A stretch of DNA of 64,000 nucleotides, from positions 372,001 through 436,000 of the forward strand of contig CAVWCR010000002.1 in the NCBI GenBank assembly GCA_963753575.1. The letters run 5' to 3'. The notes under the pieces are model-generated. The model saw nothing but the letters and a program-made list of their open reading frames with translations, had not been told where the DNA came from and ran no database searches. Made by a program: the position numbers and the translations under genes. How positions within the stretch are numbered: the first letter of the stretch is position 1; each line of letters starts with the position of its first letter. This document shows, piece by piece, positions 18,342 through 26,433 of the stretch. The DNA comes from VAZQ01 sp963753575 (GTDB lineage Bacteria > Pseudomonadota > Alphaproteobacteria > Rhizobiales > Xanthobacteraceae).

Positions 18342-19871
18342 ATGTCGATGGGCGCCTCTCCCGCTCAGAAGCAATGCCTTTCGCTGCGTCGTCTAGCTCT
18401 ACTGGCAGGGGTCACCGGCCTTGGCGTAGCGGTATTTTTTGCCAACCCTGGTTTCATTTCCTCTCCCAATATTTCGGCGTTGAGCAGTCCCGCTTACGCG
18501 CAGAGCGCGCAGCGCCCGATCGGGTTCGCCGACATTGTCGAGAAGGTGAAGCCGGCCGTGATCTCGGTTCGTGTCAAGGTCGACGGTGGACCACGACTGA
18601 TGGGTTTCGACGCTCTACCGGCTCCGCGTGGAACTCCGATGGATCGTTTTTTCCGTCGGCTGCCCGACGTCATTCCCGGGCTTCCCGATGAGTTGCGCCG
18701 GCCGCGCGGACGCAACCTGGTGACCGGCCAGGGCTCAGGATTCTTTATCTCGTCCGACGGTTACGCGGTGACGAACAATCACGTGGTCGACAAGGCCGAG
18801 ACGGTCGAAGTCGTAGCCGACGACGGCAAGACCTATAGTGCCAAGGTGATCGGTACCGATCCACGCACCGACGTTGCACTGATCAAGGTCAATGGCCGGG
18901 ACGATTTCTCCTATGTGAGGTTCGCCGACAAGCCGCCGCGGATCGGCGACTGGGTGCTTGCCGTCGGCAATCCGTTCGGGCTAGGCGGCACTGTGACCGC
19001 CGGCATCGTGTCTGCGCGTGGACGCGACATCGGCGCGGGCCCATATGACGACTTTATCCAGATCGATGCGCCGGTGAACCGGGGCAACTCTGGTGGTCCG
19101 ACGTTCGATGTCGACGGCAGCGTAATCGGCGTCAATACCGCGATCTTCTCGCCGTCAGGCGGCTCGGTAGGCATTGCGTTCGCAATCCCGGCCGAAACGG
19201 TGAAGAGCGTCGTTGCACAGCTCAAGGCCAAGGGCGCCGTGAGCCGCGGTTGGATCGGCGTGCAGATTCAGCCGGTCACGGCCGATATTGCCGACAGCCT
19301 TGGACTGAAGCGGACGCAGGGTGCCTTGGTCGCCGAGCCGCAGCCTAACAGCCCCGCGGTCAAGGCGGGCATCCAGGCCGGCGATGTGATTATCGCGGTC
19401 AACGGTATTGCGGTTCGGGATGCGCGCGACCTTGCGCGCCAGATCGGTGCGATGACGCCGGGCGCGACGGTTCGGTTGACCGTCCTTCAAGGCGGTCAGG
19501 AGAAGACCATCGCGGTCACGCTGGGCGAGCTTCCGAACGAACGCGAGGCGCGCGCCACGCCCGAAAACCAGGATCAGAACGGGCTGTCCTTGCCGCGGCT
19601 TGGCTTGACGCTCGCCCCGGCCGGAGAAGTTGCCGGCAGCGGCAACGACGGTGTGGTGGTCACTGCCGTCGAGCCCGACGGCATTGCCGCCGAGCACGGC
19701 TTCAAGGCCGGCGACGTCATCCTGGAGGTGGCGGGCCGCAAGGTCGCCTCGCCTTCCGATATCCGTGGCGCGCTCAGCACGGCTCAGCGTGACGGCAAGC
19801 GCACCGTGTTGTTCCGCGTGAAGTCGGGCGAAGGCACTAAATTTGTCGCGTTACGGCTCGGTCGAGCCTGA
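18342..19871 (+). CDS. degP: Periplasmic HtrA/DegP-type serine protease
   Basis: 509 aa from the ATG at 18342, which has GGAG 6 bases upstream; an in-frame GTG at 18330 has no such site. An N-terminal membrane or signal segment (about 18-34, AYAQSAQ) is followed by the protease domain with triad H147 (VTNNHVVD), D177 (RTDVALIKV) and S250 (RGNSGGPTF). Two PDZ domains follow (about 290-375 and 420-505). It degrades or refolds damaged envelope proteins. It lies between the ccm operon and a two-component system, the arrangement I know from rhizobial degP1 loci. Confidence 0.94.
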   Translation: MSMGASPAQKQCLSLRRLALLAGVTGLGVAVFFANPGFISSPNISALSSPAYAQSAQRPIGFADIVEKVKPAVISVRVKVDGGPRLMGFDALPAPRGTPMDRFFRRLPDVIPGLPDELRRPRGRNLVTGQGSGFFISSDGYAVTNNHVVDKAETVEVVADDGKTYSAKVIGTDPRTDVALIKVNGRDDFSYVRFADKPPRIGDWVLAVGNPFGLGGTVTAGIVSARGRDIGAGPYDDFIQIDAPVNRGNSGGPTFDVDGSVIGVNTAIFSPSGGSVGIAFAIPAETVKSVVAQLKAKGAVSRGWIGVQIQPVTADIADSLGLKRTQGALVAEPQPNSPAVKAGIQAGDVIIAVNGIAVRDARDLARQIGAMTPGATVRLTVLQGGQEKTIAVTLGELPNEREARATPENQDQNGLSLPRLGLTLAPAGEVAGSGNDGVVVTAVEPDGIAAEHGFKAGDVILEVAGRKVASPSDIRGALSTAQRDGKRTVLFRVKSGEGTKFVALRLGRA

Positions 19872-19925
19872 CCCGAATGGGGCGTGCTACCGGCATCCGT
19901 CGCCCCCGCCGGTGGAACGAACCAG

Positions 19926-20069
19926 GGGGACGAGCGCGCAAGCTGCTCGTCCCCACCGATACCTCCGGCCCGGCTTCCGTCGCCCCCGCCGGGACGGGGT
20001 AAGTCGAGGGGTGGCGGGGCCGACCTCGCCACCCCTCGCATCTATTTCCACACCGGCGGGCACGCCGGT
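19926..20069. terminator. Cluster of three GC-rich hairpins between degP and the next regulator
   Basis: Three inverted repeats in a row: 19926-19935/19945-19954 (10-bp stem, 9-base loop), 20005-20016/20027-20038 (12-bp stem, 10-base loop) and 20052-20058/20063-20069 (7-bp stem, 4-base loop). The motif ccgtcgcccccgccgg also occurs twice, near 19895 and 19977. None is followed by a strong T tract. They probably end or stabilise the degP transcript, or are remnants of a small intergenic repeat family. Confidence 0.55.
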
Positions 20070-20166
20070 TGAACCAGACCGCATATGAGCTAGTGTCGTG
20101 GTCGCGACGTTCGAGCAACATGGTCCCACGGCGAGGGAGAGGGCCTATGGGGAGGGCCGGGCCGTT

Positions 20167-20841
20167 ATGCGGCTTTTGATCATCGAAGACGACCGCGATG
20201 CCGCCGACTATCTCGCGAAAGCGTTTCGCGAGGTCGGACATGTCGCCGACCTTGCCGCCGATGGCGAGGAGGGGCTCGCCCAAGCGCTCGATGGGCAATA
20301 TGACGTCCTGATTGTCGACCGCATGCTCCCCAAGCTCGACGGGCTCAGCGTCATCGGTGCCTTGCGGGGCAAGGGCATCGAAACCCCGGCGCTCATTCTG
20401 TCGGCGCTCGGGCAGGTCGACGATCGGGTCAAGGGTCTGCGTGCCGGCGGGGATGACTATCTGCCGAAGCCCTATTCGTTCTCCGAGTTACTCGCGCGCA
20501 TCGAGGTGCTGGCCCGCCGGCGCGGCAGCCGCGAGGAGATGGTCTATCGCGTGGGCGATCTGGAACTTGACCGGCTGTCACACCGTGTCGCCCGCGCCGA
20601 TCAGGAGATCGACCTGCAGCCGCGCGAGTTCCGTCTGCTCGAATACCTGATGAAGCACGCCGGCCAGGTGGTCACGCGCACCATGCTCTTGGAAAACGTG
20701 TGGGACTATCACTTTGACCCGCAGACGAACGTGATCGACGTGCACATTTCACGGCTGCGATCCAAGATCGACAAGGGCTTTGCCCAGCCGTTGCTGCATA
20801 CGGTGCGCGGCGCGGGCTACATGGTCCGTGACGGCAAGTGA
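20167..20841 (+). CDS. OmpR-family response regulator
   Basis: 224 aa from the ATG at 20167; a GGGGAGGG run lies upstream. The receiver has IIEDDRD, phosphoacceptor D51 (VDRMLP) and the lysine of LPKPYSF; the winged helix includes LQPREFRLLEYLMKHAG and VRGAGYMV. It is about 28 bases ahead of its kinase, and both lie between degP and glnE, a conserved order in rhizobia. Envelope stress or metal responses are plausible; targets cannot be read here. Confidence 0.92.
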   Translation: MRLLIIEDDRDAADYLAKAFREVGHVADLAADGEEGLAQALDGQYDVLIVDRMLPKLDGLSVIGALRGKGIETPALILSALGQVDDRVKGLRAGGDDYLPKPYSFSELLARIEVLARRRGSREEMVYRVGDLELDRLSHRVARADQEIDLQPREFRLLEYLMKHAGQVVTRTMLLENVWDYHFDPQTNVIDVHISRLRSKIDKGFAQPLLHTVRGAGYMVRDGK

Positions 20842-20869
20842 CGGTGTCATGCTTCCCGAAGGGTAACGC

Positions 20870-22306
20870 ATGACGGCGATCGGAAAGCTCTTCCGCACCA
20901 CCGCGTTCAAGCTGACGCTTGTCTATCTCACTATTTTTGTCATGTTTGCCGCGATCGTGCTGGTGTATTTCGGCTGGAACGCGCGCCGGCTGATCACTGA
21001 GCAGATCACTCAGACGGTCGATGCCGAGATCAGTTCGCTGCGCGATGAATACGAGATGGGGGGCATACGCCGCCTCATCTTCACCCTCGACGCCCGCGCG
21101 CGCCGTCCGGACTCCTATCTCTATCTGCTTACGACGTCGGCAGGTGAGGGACTAGCCGGCAACGTTGGCTCGCTGACTGCAGGCGTTCTCGAGCGCTCGG
21201 GCTGGACCGAGACTGCGTATCGCAAGCTCGAGGATCTGGAGCAGACCGAGCATCACGCCCTGGTGCAGATCGTCCAGCTGGCGGGTGGCTTTCGTATGCT
21301 GGTTGGTCGCGATCTGGAGGAGCGCGAACGCATGCAGGGCGTTGTGATCGCGGCCGGTCGCTGGTCGCTTGCGATCGTGGTCGTCCTCGGCATCGCGGGC
21401 GGCGTGTTTGTGATGCGGCGCGTGCTCCAGCGGGTCGACGCGATGACCGCGACAGCGCAAACCATCATGACCGGTGATCTGTCCGAGCGCCTGCCGATCG
21501 CCGGTACCGGCGACGAGCTTGATCGCCTGGCGGGCAATCTCAACGCCATGCTGGAGCGCATCGAGGCGCTGATGCGCGGTCTCAAGGAGGTGTCCGATAA
21601 CATCGCGCATGACCTCAAGACCCCGCTCACCCGCTTGCGCAATCGCTGCGAAGAGGCCTTGCGCTCCGCCGAGGATGAATCTCAATACCGGGCGGCGCTT
21701 GAGGGCACGATCGATGACTCGGACGCGCTGATACGTACCTTCAACGCGCTGCTGATGATCGCGCGCGCCGAATCAGGGCAGGCGCGCGACAACATGAGCG
21801 AGTTCGACGCCGCGGAAGTCGCACGCGGGATAGGCGAGCTTTACGAGCCGCTCGCCGACGACAAGGGGCTCGTGCTCAAGGTCGATGCGCCAGCTGCGGC
21901 GCCTGTGCGCGGCAACCGCGAGCTGATCAGTCAGGCGCTCGCCAACCTGGTCGACAATGCCATCAAGTACGCGGCGCCGGCGGCCGAGGAGGATGGCGTG
22001 CAGCCCGAGATCACCGTCAGTGCGGCCGGTGAGGGGGACCGCATCCTGCTCGCCGTTTCCGACCGTGGTCCGGGCATTCCCGAGGGCGACCGTGCCCGGG
22101 CGGTTGAGCGTTTCGTGCGGCTTGAACAGAGCCGTTCCCAGCCCGGGTCCGGCCTCGGGTTGAGTCTGGCCCAGGCCGTCGCGCATCTGCACGGCGGCGA
22201 TCTCGAGCTTGTGGACAACCATCCAGGGCTGCGTACGGTCATTTCGCTGCCGCGCGCCGGGCCAATGGCCGTCGCGGGCGATCTGGCCCGCCTCCAGCCG
22301 TCGTGA
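20870..22306 (+). CDS. HAMP-containing sensor histidine kinase
   Basis: 478 aa. Two transmembrane helices (about 14-34 and 165-185) enclose a periplasmic domain of about 130 residues; a HAMP domain follows (MRRVLQRVDAMTATAQTIM), then H box NIAHDLKTPLTRLR, N box NLVDNAIKYA, G1 SDRGPGIPEGD and G2 GSGLGLSLAQ. It is the cognate partner of the regulator at 20167 by spacing. The family resembles the CusS/QseC group. Confidence 0.92.
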   Translation: MTAIGKLFRTTAFKLTLVYLTIFVMFAAIVLVYFGWNARRLITEQITQTVDAEISSLRDEYEMGGIRRLIFTLDARARRPDSYLYLLTTSAGEGLAGNVGSLTAGVLERSGWTETAYRKLEDLEQTEHHALVQIVQLAGGFRMLVGRDLEERERMQGVVIAAGRWSLAIVVVLGIAGGVFVMRRVLQRVDAMTATAQTIMTGDLSERLPIAGTGDELDRLAGNLNAMLERIEALMRGLKEVSDNIAHDLKTPLTRLRNRCEEALRSAEDESQYRAALEGTIDDSDALIRTFNALLMIARAESGQARDNMSEFDAAEVARGIGELYEPLADDKGLVLKVDAPAAAPVRGNRELISQALANLVDNAIKYAAPAAEEDGVQPEITVSAAGEGDRILLAVSDRGPGIPEGDRARAVERFVRLEQSRSQPGSGLGLSLAQAVAHLHGGDLELVDNHPGLRTVISLPRAGPMAVAGDLARLQPS

Positions 22307-22358
22307 GTTGTGGGTCCGGCGGGGTGACGGATCGACTGCGGCGGGTTATGGCATCCGG

Positions 22359-25319
22359 ATGGACTTACCCCTCCCGGATGTCACGCAAGCAACGCTCGCC
22401 AACCGTGTCGCCTCGGCGCCGCGCCTGCTTGAGCCCGAAGCGGCGCGAGCCCGCGTCGATGCCTGGCTCGCGGAGATTTCCGATACCGAAGCGGGCGTAA
22501 CCCTCAAGCGGATGTTGGGCGAGCGTCCGGCCTTACAGATGCTGCTGACCGGACTCGCCGAAGGATCACCCTATCTGTGGGAGCTGGCATGTGGCGATCC
22601 GGATCGGCTGGTCGCGCTGCTCGCGGCCGATCCGGACCGGCACCTTGAGGCCATCATCACCGATGCGACCGGCGAAATGACCGGCAGCGAGGAGGAGATG
22701 ATGCGGCGTCTGCGCCGCATGAAGGCGGAGGGGGCGCTGCTGGTGGGGCTGGCCGACATTGGCGGCGTTTGGCCGGTGACGCGGGTGATTGCTGCGCTGA
22801 CGGATCTGGCTGACGCGGCCGTTGCGGCAGCGGTGCGCTATCTCCTGGCCGACTCGGCGGCGCGCGGCCGGTATCATCCGGCTGACCCGAAGCGCCCTGA
22901 AGTCGGCAGCGGCTACATTGTGATTGCGATGGGCAAGATGGGCTCCGGCGAGCTCAACTATTCGAGCGACATCGATCTCATTGTGTTCTACGACGCGGGC
23001 ACCGCCAAGCTTGTGGAAGGTATCGAGCCCTCGCCGTTTTACGTGCGCCTCACGCAGCGTCTGGTGAAGTTGTTGCAGGAGCGGACCGCCGATAGCTACG
23101 TCTTTCGCACCGATTTGCGTCTGCGCCCGGACCCAGGATCGACGCAGATTGCGATCTCGACGGCTGCGGCGCTCGACTACTACGAAAGCGTCGGACAGAA
23201 CTGGGAGCGCGCGGCGCTGATCAAGGCGCGGCCTTGTGCTGGCGACATAGCGGCGGGCGAGGCTCTGCTGCGCGGCCTCTCGCCGTTCATCTGGCGCAAA
23301 TATCTCGATTTCGTTGCGGTTGCCGACATCCATGCCATGAAACGGCAGATCCATGCCTATCGCGGCCACAATGAGATTGCGGTTGAAGGCCACAACATCA
23401 AGCTTGGCCGCGGCGGCATCCGTGAGATCGAGTTCTTCGTGCAGACGCAGCAGCTGGTGGCCGGCGGCCGCCATCCCGAGCTGCGTGGGCGGCGAACGCT
23501 GGACATGCTCGTGGCGCTGGCCGAGGGCGGATGGACAGTCACGCAGGCGCGCGAAGAGCTGTCGGCGGCCTATTGCTTCCTGCGCTCCGTCGAGCATCGG
23601 CTGCAGATGGTTGCCGACGAGCAGACTCATACCCTGCCGGGCGATCGGATCGGATTGGAACGCTTCGCGCGTTTTCTTGGCTTTCCGGGCCGCGATGCAT
23701 TCGCGGATACGCTGCTCGTCCATCTGCGCAACGTGCAGCGGCACTACGCCAACCTGTTCGAGAGCGCGCCTGCGGAGGAAGCGAAGCAACGTGGGCTGAA
23801 TTTTCCCGTCGATGCCGATGACCATGACACGCTCGACAAGCTTGCCGCCATGGGCTTCAAGCAACCGCTCGAGGTCTCGACCCTTGTCCGCGGCTGGCTC
23901 GCGGGTAACCAACGGTCGCTCAAGGGAAGCTTTGCGCGCGAGCAGCTTGCCGAGCTTGTGCCGATGCTCATTCCGCATTTTGCCCGCTCGGCCAATCCGA
24001 ACGGCGCGATCCTGGCGCTCGATCGGTTCCTGGCTGCGCTGCAGGCGGCCGGCCGGCTGTTGTCGCTGCTGCGACAGAATCCGGACCTGATCTCGTTGTT
24101 CGCGCTGATCCTGGGGACCGCGCCCCGGCTGGCCGAAAGCCTCGCGCATTTTCCCGACGTGATGGACGCCGTCATCGACCCGAGCTTTTTCGGCGCCTTG
24201 CCTGAGGAGAGGGAGCTGGCGTCGGGTCTTAACCGATCGCTGCAGCAAGCCGGCAGCTATGAGGATTTTCTCGACCGCATCCGCATCTTCGCGCAGGAGC
24301 ACATGTTCCTGGTTGGAACGCGCATTCTCTCCGGCACGGTTTCGGCCGAGCAGGCCGGTGAAGCGTTCGCGCGCATCGCGGATGCGCTGGTGCGCTCCCT
24401 GCATCGGGCGATCGACGATGAATTCGGCAAGCTGCACGGTCGCGTGCGCGGGCAGGAGACGGCCATCCTTGCGCTGGGCAAGCTCGGCGGCCGCGAGATG
24501 ACGGCGTCCTCGGACCTCGATCTGATCGTGGTCTACGATTTCGACGCCGATCATCCGGAATCGGATGGCCCGCGGCAGCTCTACGGCGCGCAATATTTCA
24601 CGCGGCTGACGCAGCGCCTGATCAATGCGCTGACCGCCCAGACCAATTACGGCGTGCTTTACCAGGTCGACATGCGGCTGCGGCCGTCCGGTCGGGCCGG
24701 GCCGCTCGCGACCCAGATCGACGGCTTCGCGAGCTACCAGGAGAGTGAGGCGTGGACCTGGGAGCATCTGGCGCTGACGCGCGCGCGGGTGGTGTCTGCC
24801 TCGCCCGCATTCGCTGCCCGAATCGAGGATGTTTTTCGCAAGGTGTTGACGCGTCCGCGCGACGTGCAGGCCGTCGCCGGCGACGTCGTCGAGATGCGGC
24901 GCGCCATCGCGCAGGAAAGAGGCGACGATAACCGGTGGGATCTTAAATATGCCGCCGGCGGGCTGATCGACCTCGAGTTCATCGCGCAGTATCTGCAACT
25001 CGTCCACGCTTCGTCTACGCCCGACATCCTCGATACCTCGACAGCGCGCGTGCTCGACAAGGCCTGGCGACTCGGGCTCCTGGCGACGGAGGACGCCGAA
25101 GTGCTGCGTCCCGCGGCGCGGCTCCTTCACGACCTGACGCAAGTTTTGCGTCTGTGCCTGCCGGGAGCGTTCGACCCGAAAGCGGCGGCTCCGGGGCTCG
25201 TCGGACTGCTGGCGCGTGCCGCCGACGTACCCGATTTTGCCACGCTTGATGCCACCGTGGCCGAGACGGAGGCCAAGGTGCGCAAGAGCTTTGAGCGGAT
25301 TCTTGGGGCGGCGCCGTAG
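22359..25319 (+). CDS. glnE: Bifunctional glutamine synthetase adenylyltransferase/deadenylase
   Basis: 986 aa from the ATG at 22359, the usual size for alphaproteobacterial GlnE. It has two nucleotidyltransferase domains: the N-terminal deadenylase with GKMGSGELNYSSDIDLIV and the C-terminal adenylylase with GKLGGREMTASSDLDLIV. It adds AMP to or removes it from glutamine synthetase in response to PII proteins and glutamine. The frame opens earlier inside the kinase gene, but those residues are the kinase's other frame. Confidence 0.97.
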   Translation: MDLPLPDVTQATLANRVASAPRLLEPEAARARVDAWLAEISDTEAGVTLKRMLGERPALQMLLTGLAEGSPYLWELACGDPDRLVALLAADPDRHLEAIITDATGEMTGSEEEMMRRLRRMKAEGALLVGLADIGGVWPVTRVIAALTDLADAAVAAAVRYLLADSAARGRYHPADPKRPEVGSGYIVIAMGKMGSGELNYSSDIDLIVFYDAGTAKLVEGIEPSPFYVRLTQRLVKLLQERTADSYVFRTDLRLRPDPGSTQIAISTAAALDYYESVGQNWERAALIKARPCAGDIAAGEALLRGLSPFIWRKYLDFVAVADIHAMKRQIHAYRGHNEIAVEGHNIKLGRGGIREIEFFVQTQQLVAGGRHPELRGRRTLDMLVALAEGGWTVTQAREELSAAYCFLRSVEHRLQMVADEQTHTLPGDRIGLERFARFLGFPGRDAFADTLLVHLRNVQRHYANLFESAPAEEAKQRGLNFPVDADDHDTLDKLAAMGFKQPLEVSTLVRGWLAGNQRSLKGSFAREQLAELVPMLIPHFARSANPNGAILALDRFLAALQAAGRLLSLLRQNPDLISLFALILGTAPRLAESLAHFPDVMDAVIDPSFFGALPEERELASGLNRSLQQAGSYEDFLDRIRIFAQEHMFLVGTRILSGTVSAEQAGEAFARIADALVRSLHRAIDDEFGKLHGRVRGQETAILALGKLGGREMTASSDLDLIVVYDFDADHPESDGPRQLYGAQYFTRLTQRLINALTAQTNYGVLYQVDMRLRPSGRAGPLATQIDGFASYQESEAWTWEHLALTRARVVSASPAFAARIEDVFRKVLTRPRDVQAVAGDVVEMRRAIAQERGDDNRWDLKYAAGGLIDLEFIAQYLQLVHASSTPDILDTSTARVLDKAWRLGLLATEDAEVLRPAARLLHDLTQVLRLCLPGAFDPKAAAPGLVGLLARAADVPDFATLDATVAETEAKVRKSFERILGAAP

Positions 25320-25386
25320 GCGGCAGAATTGCATCGTTCGGTTTTGTTCGGCACCAACTGGGCAATCTCAGCAGATATTGGTGCGC

Positions 25387-26319
25387 TCAAGACGTTTGGC
25401 GGGTCGTGCCGACAAGGTCGAGTAGCGCCGCCCCGTATTGCTGGCCGGCCTCGTTCAGCACCGGCGCGACCGCCCTGACGAAGGCATCGTGCTCGGTGGT
25501 CGTTGGCTCGACGATCTCACCACCCGCCGTCTCGATGGTGAGGCGTGCCGCTTCCTCTTCGCGTCCGTGCAGGTCGCGCTGGAACGCGATCGCCTCCTTG
25601 ACTGTCTGCTGCATCGCGCCCCGAAGATCGTCAGGCCAGCTGTCGAATGTGGGGCGATGCAGGAAGATCGGGCGAGAGATGTAGAAGTGACCGGTGAGCG
25701 TATGGAAGCGATGAAACTTGTGCACCTGATAGGTGACCGTGTTCGACAGCGGATTTTCTTGCGCGTCGATTTTGCCCGCTTTGATCGCGGCGATTGCCTC
25801 GGTGAGGTCGAGGCGTAACGGGATCGCTCCCAAGAGCTCGAAGGCTCTCGCCTGAACCTGGCTTGGCAGAACCCGGATGCGCAGCCCGGCAAGGTCGGCC
25901 GGCGTGCGAATGGCGCGGGTGCGGTTGGAGATGTGGCGGAAGCCGTTCTCGAAAAAGCCGAGGATGCGATAGTCGGCGCGCGTTTCAATCTTTTCGGCCA
26001 GCATCCGTCCGAGCTCGCCATCGATCGCGGCGCGCGCCTGCTCGGTATCCTTGAACAGGAAAGGCAGGTCGACGACGCTGAGCTCCGGGACGCGGTCGGT
26101 GAGATAGCTCGACGACTGGTAGCCAAGTGTGAGCAGCCCATGCTCCACCAGCCACAGAATGTCCTCGGCGCGGTAGCCGAGGTCCATGATGTTCCAGACG
26201 TATTTGATGTCGACGTGGTCGCCGAACTGAGCCTGCAGCCGATCGCCGATCAGCTTCAGCGCCCGGCTGAATCCCGTGCTCGAAGGTCCGTAGCCGCCCA
26301 TGCGGATCTGGATTGCCAT
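25387..26319 (-). CDS. TRAP-transporter DctP-like substrate-binding protein without signal peptide
   Basis: 310 aa. The fold pattern is that of DctP solute-binding proteins (GYQSSSYLTDRVPELSVVDLP, the helix LAGLRIRVLPSQVQARAFELLG, and the AIKAGKIDAQENPLSNT segment that positions the carboxylate-binding residues). The N-terminus MAIQIRMGGYGPSSTG begins directly at the first beta strand, with no hydrophobic leader. No TRAP membrane subunits are nearby. It may be cytoplasmic, or the true start may lie upstream in an unusual form. It converges on glnE with a 67-base gap. Confidence 0.82.
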   Translation of the reverse strand: MAIQIRMGGYGPSSTGFSRALKLIGDRLQAQFGDHVDIKYVWNIMDLGYRAEDILWLVEHGLLTLGYQSSSYLTDRVPELSVVDLPFLFKDTEQARAAIDGELGRMLAEKIETRADYRILGFFENGFRHISNRTRAIRTPADLAGLRIRVLPSQVQARAFELLGAIPLRLDLTEAIAAIKAGKIDAQENPLSNTVTYQVHKFHRFHTLTGHFYISRPIFLHRPTFDSWPDDLRGAMQQTVKEAIAFQRDLHGREEEAARLTIETAGGEIVEPTTTEHDAFVRAVAPVLNEAGQQYGAALLDLVGTTRQTS

Positions 26320-26433
26320 TGCGCTCTCCCGTTCGTCCTCGGGTGCAGGCCCATCGAGCCGCCGTCAAGCCCCGTATGGGCGGGACATGCCGGGGAGAGC
26401 TTGGCGCATGTGCCAGGCCTTCAGTAAAGGTCG

